A stretch of DNA of 64,000 bases from UBA6109 sp035366835 (GCA_035366835.1 DAOSIS010000005.1:71895-135894); one strand, 5' to 3'. Shown: positions 27,440 to 36,327, counted from the first letter of the stretch. Notes: a model not told the origin generated them from the letters alone. Numbers and translations are program-made.

Positions 27440-28309
27440 CTACGCGAAGTAGCGCGGGACCGCATCGGCATGGATCAGGAGCAGCACGACGAGCATGAAG
27501 TTGTTGATCCCGCGGAACAGGCCCGGAAATCCGGGCTCTTCCTTTTTCAGCAGGCGGATCCCCGCGGCGGCGAGCCAGAGGGAGGCGGCCAGAAGGGCCG
27601 CGCGGACGGGAAACGTGACGACCAGTCCGCCGGCGGCGATCAGTTGGAGGCTCACGGCGGCGGCGAGGAGCCACTGGAACGTGAGGCGGTAGAGCTGCCT
27701 TACCGTGAAAACCGCCGTCAGGGAGGGCAGGCCGATCGACGCATACTCCTTCCCGAAGGCCGCCAGATGGGCGAAGGAATGGGGCACCTGCCACATGAAG
27801 AAGAAGAAACACAGCGCCGCCAGCGGTGGGTCGCAGAGTCCGCCGCCGGCGGCCGTCCACCCGACGGCCGGCGGGATGGCGCCGGTCAGGGCCCCGGGGA
27901 TGGCGGCGAAGGCGCTGCGGCTCTTCAACGGGGTATAGACGCCGTTGTACCAGAACAGGGCGGCGAACCCGAGCAGAGGCGCCTCACGGGAATCGGCGAG
28001 AAGAAGGAGGGCACCGCCGGAGGCGATCAGCAGCCAGGAAAAGCGGAGGGCGGCTGCCGGACGGACCCTGCCGGACGGGATCGGCCTTGCGGCGGTCCTC
28101 GCCATCCGGGCGTCCGTCTCCCGTTCCTGCCACTGGTTCAGAGCGCAGGCCCCGCAGGCCAGAAGAAAGACGCCGGCGACCGGGGCCGCCGCGGCTGCAG
28201 CCGGTCCCCCGGCCAGGAGAAATCCGGCCGCTGCGGTGAGGGAGGCCAGGAAAGCGATCCTCGCCTTGCACAGGCCGGCATAGGGGCGGAGCGTTTCCCG
28301 CATGGTCAT
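27440..28309 (-). CDS. ctaB: protoheme IX farnesyltransferase (heme O synthase)
   Basis: 289 residues, a polytopic UbiA-superfamily enzyme that farnesylates heme b to heme O for the oxidase encoded upstream. The prenyl-diphosphate site reads NQWQERETDARMARTAARP, the CtaB/Cox10 form, followed by the typical TPLKSRS loop and MWQVPHSFAHLA. Last gene of the oxidase operon; its ATG overlaps the coxB stop (ATGA). No ctaA is visible, so whether the oxidase carries heme A or heme O is open. Confidence 0.92.
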   Translation of the reverse strand: MTMRETLRPYAGLCKARIAFLASLTAAAGFLLAGGPAAAAAAPVAGVFLLACGACALNQWQERETDARMARTAARPIPSGRVRPAAALRFSWLLIASGGALLLLADSREAPLLGFAALFWYNGVYTPLKSRSAFAAIPGALTGAIPPAVGWTAAGGGLCDPPLAALCFFFFMWQVPHSFAHLAAFGKEYASIGLPSLTAVFTVRQLYRLTFQWLLAAAVSLQLIAAGGLVVTFPVRAALLAASLWLAAAGIRLLKKEEPGFPGLFRGINNFMLVVLLLIHADAVPRYFA

Positions 28310-29208
28310 TTCAGCGCCTCCAGATAGGCCATGACCGTGCGGAGTTCCTCGTCGGTCATCGGAATGGCGGGCATCACCGGCGGGAAGCCTTTGACGGTGG
28401 CCTTCCGGGGATCCACGATATGCTCCCGCACGAAGGACGCATCCACGGTGATCTCCCGTTCGCGCCCTCCGGCGGTCACCGTCTCCTTCCGGCCTATCAG
28501 GCCCTTGAGGGTGGGCCCGACCTTCGCGGTGCCGTCCAGCGAATGGCAGCCGAGGCAGCCCTTCGCCTGGAGGATCCGCGGCCCGAGGTCGGCGGCCGCC
28601 TTGCCGGGCGGGGCGGCGTGCCACTTCTGAAAGTCCGCCGGCGCCATCGCGACGAGCTTCGACCGCATGTGGGAGTGCCCGACGCCGCAGTACTCGGTGC
28701 AGAAGATGTCGTAGTTTCCCGTTGCGTTCGCCGTGAACCAGAGGTGGGTCGTCATCCCGGGCACGCAATCCTCCTTGATCCGGTACGCGGGGATGAAGAG
28801 GCAGTGGAGGACGTCGACGGACGTCATGAGAAGCTTTACCGGCCTTCCTACGGGGACGGTCAGGACGTCTTCCTGTCGCCCGTTCTCGTAGGTGAAGAGC
28901 CAGGACCACTGGCGCGCCGTTACCTGGACCGTCATGGCGTCCCGGGGCGGGTTCCGGATCAGGTCGAAGTCGACCCAGCCGAAGTAGAACATGAGCAGCA
29001 CGAGGATCGTCGGCACCACCGTCCAGATGATCTCCAGGGAGACGTTCTCCCGGACGTGCTCGGGATGGGGATGCCGTTTCCGGTTGTACTTGACGAGAAA
29101 GGTCACCATGCAGGCCGTGACGGCCGCCAGCAGGATGACGCAGCAGACGACGATGAACAGGAACGCGTCGTCCACTTTCCCCGTCGTATTGGCTGGTCCG
29201 AGAATCAT
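28306..29208 (-). CDS. coxB: cytochrome c oxidase subunit II with fused cytochrome c
   Basis: 300 residues: two N-terminal membrane helices, a CuA cupredoxin domain (ligands in FCTEYCGVGHSHM, plus the early His in DVLHCLFIP) and a C-terminal class I cytochrome c with CLGCH and a late methionine in the VMPAIPMT region. The fusion defines a caa3-type enzyme. ATG at 29208 has GAGGTG eight bases upstream; GTG at 29217 would add three residues. Confidence 0.95.
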   Translation of the reverse strand: MILGPANTTGKVDDAFLFIVVCCVILLAAVTACMVTFLVKYNRKRHPHPEHVRENVSLEIIWTVVPTILVLLMFYFGWVDFDLIRNPPRDAMTVQVTARQWSWLFTYENGRQEDVLTVPVGRPVKLLMTSVDVLHCLFIPAYRIKEDCVPGMTTHLWFTANATGNYDIFCTEYCGVGHSHMRSKLVAMAPADFQKWHAAPPGKAAADLGPRILQAKGCLGCHSLDGTAKVGPTLKGLIGRKETVTAGGREREITVDASFVREHIVDPRKATVKGFPPVMPAIPMTDEELRTVMAYLEALK

Positions 29209-29218
29209 GCAAGGCACC

Positions 29219-29503
29219 TCAGCGGTAGATCACGTCGACGAAGGTCAGTCCGATCAGGGCCGTCAGGACGCAGACGGTGAGAGCGAGCGTGGCCTTCAGG
29301 AACCGGCCCTCGTCCTTCAGATGCATGAAGAAGGCGAGGACGAGGCCCGCCTTCGCCGAGGCGATGACCAGCGACCCCAGGGCGCTGAAGCGGGCCAGGA
29401 GCTGGAGCTTCGCGACGGCAAGGGTTGCGCCGAGCAGGACCAGCAGGGCCAGCCAGACGGCCGTGTAGGTTCGTGCGGCGGATTCGCGGAGGGGGTTCTG
29501 CAT
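29219..29503 (-). CDS. cytochrome c oxidase subunit IV (caa3 type)
   Basis: 94 residues with three hydrophobic segments, including the conserved KAGLVLAFFMHLKDE of prokaryotic oxidase subunit IV. It stabilises the oxidase in the membrane. It lies between subunits III and II, about ten bases from each. Confidence 0.9.
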   Translation of the reverse strand: MQNPLRESAARTYTAVWLALLVLLGATLAVAKLQLLARFSALGSLVIASAKAGLVLAFFMHLKDEGRFLKATLALTVCVLTALIGLTFVDVIYR

Positions 29504-29512
29504 GGCGTCGCC

Positions 29513-30118
29513 TCACGTGACCAGATAGAAGAGCGGGTAGAGATAGATCCACACGATGTCCACGAAATGCCAGTAGAGGCCCGTGTTCTCGAGCCGCGCA
29601 TCGTTCTCCCGGCCAATCGTTCCTTTCCGGGTGAAATGGACCATGAAGGCGATGACCGCGATGCCGACGAGGACGTGGAGGCCGTGGAGGCCCGTCATGA
29701 CGTAGTAGAGGCCGAAGAAGAGGGTCTCTCCTTTGCCCAGATTCAGAAGGACCGGCGAGTTGGGATAGATGCCGGCGGCGATCTTCGCGCTCCACTCGAA
29801 ATACTTGATCACCAGAAAAACGATTCCCAGGAAGATCGTGGCGGCCTGCAGGCGCGCCGACAGGATCTTCTCCCCCTTCCGGATCGCGGCGATCGCGAGG
29901 GCGATCGTGAAGCTGCTCGTCAACAGGACCGCGGTGTTGACCGTTCCGAGGACGAGGCTCTCCCCGGCCGCGCCCCGGTGAAAGTCTGCGGGGAACCGGT
30001 GGCGGAAGACGGCGTACAGGAGAAACATGCCGCCGAAGAAGAGGATCTCGGTGAAGAGGAAGAGCCACATCCCCATCTTCTTCCCCTCGCGATCGATCGA
30101 AACCGTTTCCGTGCTCAA
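29513..30118 (-). CDS. coxC: cytochrome c oxidase subunit III
   Basis: 201 residues and five membrane segments (GMWLFLFTEILFFGGMFLLY, then VNTAVLLTSSFTIALAI, and the LHGLHVLVGIAVIAFMV and WHFVDIVWIYLYPLFYL helices typical of the family). The start appears to be TTG at 30118, with GAGGT formed by the coxA stop region; the next candidate is the ATG of MGMWLF. Confidence 0.94.
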   Translation of the reverse strand: MSTETVSIDREGKKMGMWLFLFTEILFFGGMFLLYAVFRHRFPADFHRGAAGESLVLGTVNTAVLLTSSFTIALAIAAIRKGEKILSARLQAATIFLGIVFLVIKYFEWSAKIAAGIYPNSPVLLNLGKGETLFFGLYYVMTGLHGLHVLVGIAVIAFMVHFTRKGTIGRENDARLENTGLYWHFVDIVWIYLYPLFYLVT

Positions 30119-30122
30119 GACA

Positions 30123-31751
30123 CTACCTCACCGCCTCCTCTTCATAGGCATAGGGTCCCTGCCGGACGACGGGCGGAGAGGCGAAATTCTCGTGCGGCGG
30201 CGGCGAAGCAATCGTCCACTCGAGCGTCCTTCCTCCCCAAGGATTCGCGGGGGCCTTTCCACCCCTGAAGACCGAGCGGATCAGGTTCGCGAAGATGATG
30301 ACGAGGCCGACGGCGAGGAACCAGGACCCGATGGTCGAGACCACATGGTTCAGATGGTATTCCGGGGGGTAGTCGAAGTACCGCCGCGGCATGCCCTGGA
30401 ACCCGAGGACGAACATGCTGAAGTAGAGGATGTTGAAGCCGACGAAGAGGCTCAGCCAGCCGATCTTCGCGTATTTTTCGCTGTACATCCGGCCGGTGAT
30501 CTTGGGGAACCAGTAGTGCAGGCCGGCCAGGATGGAAAAGCCGGCGCCGCCGAACATGACGTAGTGAAAATGGCCGACGATGAAATAGGTGCCGTGGAGA
30601 TGGAGATTCGGCGCCAGCGCCCCGATGATGAGGCCGCTGAGCCCGCCGATGGAGAAGAGGAAGATGAAGGACAGGGCGAAGACCAGGGGGCTGTCCAGGG
30701 CGATGGATCCCCTGTAGAGGGTGGACACCCAGTTGAAGATCTTCACGCCCGTCGGCACGGCGACGAGGAAGGAGACGAAGGAGAAGATCACCCGGGCCGT
30801 ATCGCTCATGCCGCTGGTGAACATGTGATGCCCCCAGACGAAGTAGCCGACGGCGGCGATCGCGAGGGCCGACAGGCAGATGGCCGTGTAGCCGAAGAGG
30901 ACCCGCCGCGAGAAGACGGGCACGATCTCGCTGATGATGCCCATGGCGGGGAGGACCATGATGTAGACTGCGGGATGGGAGTACATCCAGAAGAGATGCT
31001 CGTAGAGAATCGGGTCTCCGCCCCGGGAGGGGTCGAAGAATCCGACGCCGAAGAACCGGCCCAGGACGATGAAGAGGAGCGTGATGGCCAGGACCGGCGT
31101 CGCCAGCATCTGCACCCAGCCCGTGGCGTAGAGCGTCCAGGGGAAGGCGGGCATGCGGAACCAGCGCATGCCCGGTGCCCGCATCCGGTGGATCGTCGTG
31201 ACGAAATTGAGCCCCGTGAGGATGGAGGAGAACCCCAGGACGAAGACGCCGAGGACCGCCGTCGAGATGTTCGCCGGCGTCTGGATGCTGTAGGGGGCGT
31301 AGAAGGTCCACCCCGTGTCCGGCGGGCGGCCCTGCACGAAGAGGGACGCGAGGATGAGAACCGCCCCGGCCACGTAAAGCCACCAGGACAGACGGTTGAT
31401 CCTGGGGAAGGCCACGTCCTGCGCCCCGATCAGGATGGGCAGGAAGATGTTCCCGAAGGCGACGGGAATACCGGGGATGATGAAGAGAAAGATCTGGATG
31501 ACGCCGTGGAGCGTGAAGAATTCGTTGTAGGTCTGCTGGTCCATGAGCCAGCCGGGGGACAGGAGGTTCAGGCGGATCATGAAGCCCAGGACGACGCCGA
31601 CGGAGAAGAAGGAGAGGATCGCCATCAGGTACATGACGCCGATCCGCTTGTGGTCGGTGGACATCATCCATTCGGCGACGACCCAACGATACTTGCCGGT
31701 TCTCCCGTAGAAGTCCGCCTCCGCCGAGGAATGCTCATCTTTCAAGGTCAT
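30123..31751 (-). CDS. coxA: cytochrome c oxidase subunit I
   Basis: 542 residues, twelve helices. The heme-copper site is seen in WMYSHPAVYIMVLPAMGIIS (CuB His), FVWGHHMFTSGM (His pair) and YFIVGHFHYVMFGG (heme ligands); the early low-spin ligand is in FTLHGVIQIFLFIIPG. In the PAVYIMVLP helix the cross-linked Tyr and H-P-x-V-Y pattern fit type A oxidases. It reduces O2 to water and pumps protons. ATG at 31751 overlaps the SCO gene's end by 17 bases. Confidence 0.97.
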   Translation of the reverse strand: MTLKDEHSSAEADFYGRTGKYRWVVAEWMMSTDHKRIGVMYLMAILSFFSVGVVLGFMIRLNLLSPGWLMDQQTYNEFFTLHGVIQIFLFIIPGIPVAFGNIFLPILIGAQDVAFPRINRLSWWLYVAGAVLILASLFVQGRPPDTGWTFYAPYSIQTPANISTAVLGVFVLGFSSILTGLNFVTTIHRMRAPGMRWFRMPAFPWTLYATGWVQMLATPVLAITLLFIVLGRFFGVGFFDPSRGGDPILYEHLFWMYSHPAVYIMVLPAMGIISEIVPVFSRRVLFGYTAICLSALAIAAVGYFVWGHHMFTSGMSDTARVIFSFVSFLVAVPTGVKIFNWVSTLYRGSIALDSPLVFALSFIFLFSIGGLSGLIIGALAPNLHLHGTYFIVGHFHYVMFGGAGFSILAGLHYWFPKITGRMYSEKYAKIGWLSLFVGFNILYFSMFVLGFQGMPRRYFDYPPEYHLNHVVSTIGSWFLAVGLVIIFANLIRSVFRGGKAPANPWGGRTLEWTIASPPPHENFASPPVVRQGPYAYEEEAVR

Positions 31752-32580
31752 ATTCCCTGCCCCTTCGATACCGCCGCTCCGAGGCCCGCAGGTACAGGAA
31801 CAGGCCTGCCATGGCTGCGAGGGTGACGAGGCCGATCGTGGCGATGAAATAGAAGAAACGGCTCAGCCCCGGAGGTTCGTGGGAAAAGCAGTAGAGGAGG
31901 GCCCTGCGAAACCCCGTCACGGCTTTCCCCTCCGCCGCCTCGGCGAGAGACACGTTGAGGTCGAAGGAGGAGAAGGCGATCGGGTATTCGGCGCCGTACT
32001 GGTACTGCGTCACCTGGAGGTATCGGGAGACCTTCCCCGCCGGGGAGAGGAAGATGAGGACGACGGGGTGGTCGAAGCCGTGGACCCTGTCTTTCTTGAA
32101 GCGGAAACCGACGGATTCGGTCAGCTTCCGGATTCTGTCCCGGTCGCCCGTGAGGAATGTCCACGCTTCCGCCGGAAATTCGGGCCCGGCGGCCTTGATG
32201 TAGTTCTTCCTGACATCGTGGGCCTTTTCCGGGGTGTCGGTCTCGTCGAAGCTTACGGTGATCACCCGGTAATCCCGGCCCCCCCGCGCGGCCAGCCTCG
32301 GCAGGGCCTTGGAAAGCCCGCTGAGCATGAGGGGACAGACATGCTCGCAGGTGTAGTAGACGAGGGTCAGGATCGCCGGCTTTCCCAGAAGATCCGCGAG
32401 CCTCACCGTTGCCCCGTTTTCGTCGCGGAAGACGAGGTCTGTCGGCAGGGTCTGCCCCGTCTTTTCCTCGATGCCGATCTCGCCGCCTCCCTCGCCGCCG
32501 GTGCCGAGCGTTTCATGTCCGTGGAGACTCGGCGCAACGAGCAGCGTCGCCAAGGCGAGCAGCCACAGGGCGGTTTTCAT
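31735..32580 (-). CDS. SCO1/SenC-family copper chaperone with C-terminal membrane anchor
   Basis: 281 residues with an N-terminal signal and a thioredoxin-fold domain carrying the copper ligands CEHVC and the later His in GFDHPVVLIFLSP. A C-terminal membrane helix (FFYFIATIGLVTLAAMAGLF) follows, unlike the N-terminal anchor of many Sco proteins. It likely loads the CuA site of coxB. The ATG overlaps the preceding cytochrome b stop (ATGA), showing tight coupling within the operon. Confidence 0.9.
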   Translation of the reverse strand: MKTALWLLALATLLVAPSLHGHETLGTGGEGGGEIGIEEKTGQTLPTDLVFRDENGATVRLADLLGKPAILTLVYYTCEHVCPLMLSGLSKALPRLAARGGRDYRVITVSFDETDTPEKAHDVRKNYIKAAGPEFPAEAWTFLTGDRDRIRKLTESVGFRFKKDRVHGFDHPVVLIFLSPAGKVSRYLQVTQYQYGAEYPIAFSSFDLNVSLAEAAEGKAVTGFRRALLYCFSHEPPGLSRFFYFIATIGLVTLAAMAGLFLYLRASERRYRRGREYDLER

Positions 32581-34502
32581 GATACCGTCTCCTTCCCTTC
32601 CCTCCGCCTCCGTCCTCCGAATCTCCACCATGCCCACAGGGGCACGCCGGCCAGCAGGAACACGGCGGCGGCCGCGGGGAAGAAGACTTTCGGCGCGATC
32701 CCGGGGTGGGCGATGGCGGCGCGGTCTACGTTGTTCAGCCGGAGGATGTAGGCCTCGAGGTCGGCGATCTGCTGCTGCGTGAGGGCGTGGCTGTCTCCGA
32801 AGGCGGGCATGCCGATGCTCGGGCGCGGTCCTTCCGGGCGCGAGCCGTGCTGGATGTAGCGATCGAGTTTTTCGGCAAAGGCCTGGGGATCGGGGCTGAA
32901 TTCGTCCGGGTGAACCGGGTTCAGGGACGGCACCGTTCCGTCCCGGGAGCCGGGATTCGGGACTTTGCCGGTTCCCTCGGCGCCGTGGCAGGAAGCGCAG
33001 GTGGCGGCGAACAGAATGGCCCCGTGGTCGCCGCTGCCGATGATGGACGCGGCCGCGCCGGGCCCGCCCCGGGGGCCGGCCGGAGCATCCGCCGCCGGGC
33101 CGGCCTCTCCGCTCCCCGCCGGGGAACCGGTATCCGGTCGTTCCTTGAGGCTGAGCAGGTAATCGATCAGTTGATCGATCTCTCCGCGGCTCAGCCCCGC
33201 AAGCGGGGGCATGATCGAGGCGGGGTTGTGGGACTTCGGGTCGCGAAGCTGGGTTTCCAGCCACTGACGGGACCGCCCCGCAAGCCCTTCCCTGGAAAGA
33301 TCCGGTCCGATCTCACCTCCGATGCCGCCGATCCGGTGGCAGGCGATGCAGCCCTGCGACCGGAACAGGTCGCTTCCGGCCTTTTCACCGGCTGCGGGCG
33401 CCGGCGGTGCCCCCGCCGGACCTGCGGCAGGCTCGATCCCCTCGGGCTTGCTGACGGCGCCGGCCAGCGTCAGACCGATGAAGATCCCTGCGGCAACGAA
33501 CCAGCCTGCCATGGCTGCGGGCCGGCGCCGGGGATCGCGTTCGGCCCCCCTGTCCGCGAAGGGGATCAGGAAAAGGAGCAACGTCCCGATGACCGGGATC
33601 CCCACGGTGGCGATGACTTCCAGGTGCCCGGGAAAGAACTTCAGGGCCTGATAGAAGAAGAGAAAGTTCCATTCCGGCTTGGGGATGTAGGATGCGTCCA
33701 GGGGGTCCGCCATGCCCGCGAAGGGGGGAGGAAAGTAGGCGGAAAGGGCGACGAGAAGCAGGGTCACAAGGGCCGCGACGAGGCCGTCCTTGAATACCTG
33801 GTCGGGCCAGAAGGGTCCCTTCTCCGCACGCTTCCTTTCGTCCCAGGGTCCTGCATTCCCGACCTTCCGGAGGGCGACGAGGTGAATCACGGCGAGGACG
33901 AGCAGGGCGCCGGAGAGGATCGCGGCATGGAGGATGAAGAAGCGGGACAGGGTCAGCTGCCCGATGACGCCGCCCCCGAGCATGATGCGCTTGATGAAGT
34001 CGCCGACGACGGGAACCGTGCCCGCGGCGCTCGACGCCACTTCCACGAGCCAGTAGCTGCGCTTGTCCCAGGGGAGCGCACCTCCGGTCAGGCTCATCGC
34101 CATGGTCAGGAGGAAGAGGAAGATGCCGGAGACCCACTGGAGTTCATGGGGGCGCTTGTAGGCCCCCCAGATGAAGACCTGCGACATGTGGAGGATCACC
34201 AGGACGACCATGGCGCTGGCTCCCCAGAAGTGGAGCCCGTGGATCAGCCACCCGAAAGGCACCTCGGTGCGCAGGTAGTTGAGGCTGTTGTATCCCTGGC
34301 CGAGGACGGGGACGTAGTAGAAGAGCTGCCAGATCCCCGTCGCGGCCTGGAGAAGAAAGACGATGAGGGCGGAACTGCCGAAGACGTAGGCGTAGCTGCT
34401 GCCTCCGGCCATCTCCTCGTCGAGGGCCAGGCGGACCGACGCGGAGAGAGGCCACCGTTCATTGATCCACGCCGAGATCCGGCCGGAAAACCGCGAGAAC
34501 AT
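32577..34502 (-). CDS. cytochrome b fused to a diheme cytochrome c
   Basis: 641 residues. Residues 1-350 are a b6/subunit-IV-like cytochrome b with bis-His pairs H91/H105 and H192/H207; 14 residues lie between the latter pair, the b6f rather than bc1 spacing, and PEWNFLFFYQALK is the PEWY-type Qo motif. Two c-type domains follow, with CIACH (385-389) and CASCH (502-506), then a C-terminal membrane helix. With the Rieske protein upstream it forms a quinol:cytochrome c oxidoreductase without a separate cytochrome c1 gene. ATG at 34502. Confidence 0.93.
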   Translation of the reverse strand: MFSRFSGRISAWINERWPLSASVRLALDEEMAGGSSYAYVFGSSALIVFLLQAATGIWQLFYYVPVLGQGYNSLNYLRTEVPFGWLIHGLHFWGASAMVVLVILHMSQVFIWGAYKRPHELQWVSGIFLFLLTMAMSLTGGALPWDKRSYWLVEVASSAAGTVPVVGDFIKRIMLGGGVIGQLTLSRFFILHAAILSGALLVLAVIHLVALRKVGNAGPWDERKRAEKGPFWPDQVFKDGLVAALVTLLLVALSAYFPPPFAGMADPLDASYIPKPEWNFLFFYQALKFFPGHLEVIATVGIPVIGTLLLFLIPFADRGAERDPRRRPAAMAGWFVAAGIFIGLTLAGAVSKPEGIEPAAGPAGAPPAPAAGEKAGSDLFRSQGCIACHRIGGIGGEIGPDLSREGLAGRSRQWLETQLRDPKSHNPASIMPPLAGLSRGEIDQLIDYLLSLKERPDTGSPAGSGEAGPAADAPAGPRGGPGAAASIIGSGDHGAILFAATCASCHGAEGTGKVPNPGSRDGTVPSLNPVHPDEFSPDPQAFAEKLDRYIQHGSRPEGPRPSIGMPAFGDSHALTQQQIADLEAYILRLNNVDRAAIAHPGIAPKVFFPAAAAVFLLAGVPLWAWWRFGGRRRREGKETVS

Positions 34503-34513
34503 CGGCTGCCCCC

Positions 34514-35056
34514 CTACACAGGATGTTTTTCCGGTGCACCGCTCCTGAAGCGCTTCCACTCGACATAGAGCTCGTTCTTTTCCAGCCGCGTTTGCAGCGT
34601 ATCGAGGGGGCGGGGCGCGGGGCCGCCGAGGACGGTCCCGTCGAGCGCGTAGAAGCTCCCGTGGCAGGGACATTCGAAATGCCGGCTCGCGGCGTTCCAG
34701 GTGTACTGGCAGCCCAGGTGGGTGCAGGTTGGAGAAAAGACCGTGACTCCGCTGTCGTGTCTGACCGCCCAGAGGTGGCGGATCACGGATTCCCGAACGT
34801 AGGCATCGACCTGCATATCGGCGACCTTCAGGCTGACGGGGCTGCCGACGGGCAGCGCCCCGATGTCGCCGACCTTGATCCAGGAGGTTTTGGCGCTTCG
34901 GAAGGCGGGGCCGATGAAGGAGCCGAGGAGGGGAATTCCCACGATCACTCCGCAGAGCAGGGTTACGACCCCCGTCGCCCGTTTCAGGAACCGCCGGCGC
35001 GTACCGTCGTTCTCGTCGCCGATTTCATTGTCCGGGTCTGTGCCGTTGTCTTCCAT
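34514..35056 (-). CDS. Rieske iron-sulfur protein
   Basis: 180 residues with an N-terminal RRRFLKRATG twin-arginine-like signal and single membrane anchor. The [2Fe-2S] cluster motifs CTHLGCQY and CPCHGSFY carry the Cys-His pairs. It transfers electrons from quinol to the diheme c domains of the next gene. First gene of an eight-gene operon (Rieske, cyt b-c, SCO, coxA, C, IV, B, ctaB). GGAGGGCCC precedes the ATG at 35056. Confidence 0.95.
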   Translation of the reverse strand: MEDNGTDPDNEIGDENDGTRRRFLKRATGVVTLLCGVIVGIPLLGSFIGPAFRSAKTSWIKVGDIGALPVGSPVSLKVADMQVDAYVRESVIRHLWAVRHDSGVTVFSPTCTHLGCQYTWNAASRHFECPCHGSFYALDGTVLGGPAPRPLDTLQTRLEKNELYVEWKRFRSGAPEKHPV

Positions 35057-35310
35057 GGGCCCTCCACAGGGGAAAATGCGGGATGGACGGACCTTCCATC
35101 GCCGCCGCGGGACATGCAAAATAATTGTGCAATCGTCATCATAAGTTAGTGCACTTGCCGGCTGAAGGAAATAGGGAGAAAAGGTCAGAAAAAGAGTAGG
35201 GAAAAGCTGCCATCGACAGCAGGGCAGCGTTATCCGGGAAGGCCCGGTCCGCCTCCGGCGTTCTTCTCCTGCCGCGGGGGGCGGGCGGCCCGACCGATCC
35301 GCTGCCGGGG

Positions 35311-35336
35311 GATGGTAGACAGGGCCTACCAATAGG
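35311..35336 (+). promoter_or_regulatory. TGGTAG-N7-CTACCA-type element B
   Basis: GATGGTAG-N6-CCTACCAATAGG contains the full palindrome TGGTAG-N7-CTACCA. It faces the small cytochrome c gene. TTGTTT (35354-35359) starts 20 bases after CCAATA, and TTAGAT lies 17 bases later (35377-35382). The rest of the 35057-35470 gap shows no gene. Confidence 0.65.
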
Positions 35337-35470
35337 CATACGATCAATCCGTGTTGTTTCCGGCGGCGGAAGCCGGTTAGATTATAGACGATCCTGGATA
35401 GACGGCGGATATCGCCCGAAAGGGAAACGATACCGCAGCGGCAACGTCAGAAAACAAAAAGGAGTGTGGA

Positions 35471-35794
35471 ATGAAAAAAGTCTTCGTTTTCCCGGCGATC
35501 GTTCTCTCCCTCTTCTGGCTCTGCCCGGGCTCCGCGGCACAGGCGGCGGACCTCTCGCAGGGCAAGGAGGCCTTTGTGCAGCATTGCGCCGAGTGCCATC
35601 CGAACGGGGAGAACATGATCAATCCCGCCAAGACGCTCCACAGGAAGGACCTCGTCGCGAACGGTCTCGCCAAACCGGCCGATATCGTGGGGCAGATGCG
35701 GAACCCCGGGCCCGGGATGCCGAAATTCGACGCCAAGACCATTCCCGACGAGAAGGCCCGCGCGATCGCGGAGTACATCCTGAAGACGTTCTGA
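35471..35794 (+). CDS. small periplasmic cytochrome c
   Basis: 107 residues: signal peptide ending near SAAQA, then a monoheme class I cytochrome with CAECH and a methionine-bearing PGPGMPKFD segment as axial ligand region. It could carry electrons between the bc complex and the caa3 oxidase encoded divergently. AAGGAG lies upstream of the ATG at 35471. Transcribed from the element-B promoter. Confidence 0.9.
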   Translation: MKKVFVFPAIVLSLFWLCPGSAAQAADLSQGKEAFVQHCAECHPNGENMINPAKTLHRKDLVANGLAKPADIVGQMRNPGPGMPKFDAKTIPDEKARAIAEYILKTF

Positions 35795-35811
35795 GCTGTC
35801 CCCGATCCGCT

Positions 35812-36180
35812 TCAATGGGCTTCCGGAGCGGACGGAGGGGAGAGGCGGCTTTCCACCGCCTCCCTCAATTCGCTGATGCTGAAGGGCTTGGAAAGGCAGA
35901 CATCGGCTCCGGCATTCCGGAAGGCCTTCTCACCGCAGACGCCGCTCATGCCGATGATGCGGACGCCGGGAGACTGCTCCTTCACGAACCTGCAGAGGCT
36001 GAAGCCGTCCATTCTGGGCATGTCGGCATCGGTGATGACGGCGTCGTACCGATTGCTCGATTGCAGATGGATTGCATCGATGCCGTCGCAGGCCGTGTCC
36101 ACGGTATGGCCGAAGAGCTTCATGGCGGAAGAGAGAAATTCCAGGATGTCCGGGTTATCATCAACAACCAGCAGTTTCAT
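35812..36180 (-). CDS. stand-alone response-regulator receiver protein
   Basis: 122 residues, a CheY-like receiver domain only: acidic pair in VVDDNPD, phospho-acceptor Asp in AVITDADMPRMDG, Thr/Ser in GMSG and Lys in CLSKPF. No output domain is attached, so it must act through protein contacts. The ATG at 36180 has GGAGG upstream. Its promoter carries two tandem copies of the shared palindrome. Convergent with the cytochrome c gene and divergent from cydA. No kinase is nearby. Confidence 0.9.
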   Translation of the reverse strand: MKLLVVDDNPDILEFLSSAMKLFGHTVDTACDGIDAIHLQSSNRYDAVITDADMPRMDGFSLCRFVKEQSPGVRIIGMSGVCGEKAFRNAGADVCLSKPFSISELREAVESRLSPPSAPEAH

Positions 36181-36221
36181 ATCGAACCTCCATCGTTCTT
36201 GACATACTTCCCCCAATGGCA

Positions 36222-36250
36222 AGAATAGATAAACGGAGGCGGTCCATCAA
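36222..36250 (-). promoter_or_regulatory. sigma-70-type promoter for the receiver gene
   Basis: On the minus strand TTGATG (36250-36245), 17 bases, TATTCT (36227-36222). The -35 starts 20 bases after the CCAATA of the nearer palindrome, as at the other three loci. The start codon is about 42 bases downstream. Confidence 0.55.
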
Positions 36251-36267
36251 TACGAGTCTATAGGGTA

Positions 36268-36327
36268 GTTATTGGTAAGGAATATCTACCATCGGATACC
36301 CCTTATTGGTAGGTTGTTCCTACCATT
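36268..36327 (-). promoter_or_regulatory. two tandem TGGTAG-N7-CTACCA elements (D1, D2)
   Basis: D1 (36268-36293) reads TATTGGTAAG-N6-CTACCATC and D2 (36302-36327) TATTGGTAGG-N6-CTACCATT on the plus strand. They are 34 bases apart, about three helical turns, and both face the receiver gene. They also lie about 110-170 bases upstream of cydA and could influence it. Confidence 0.6.
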
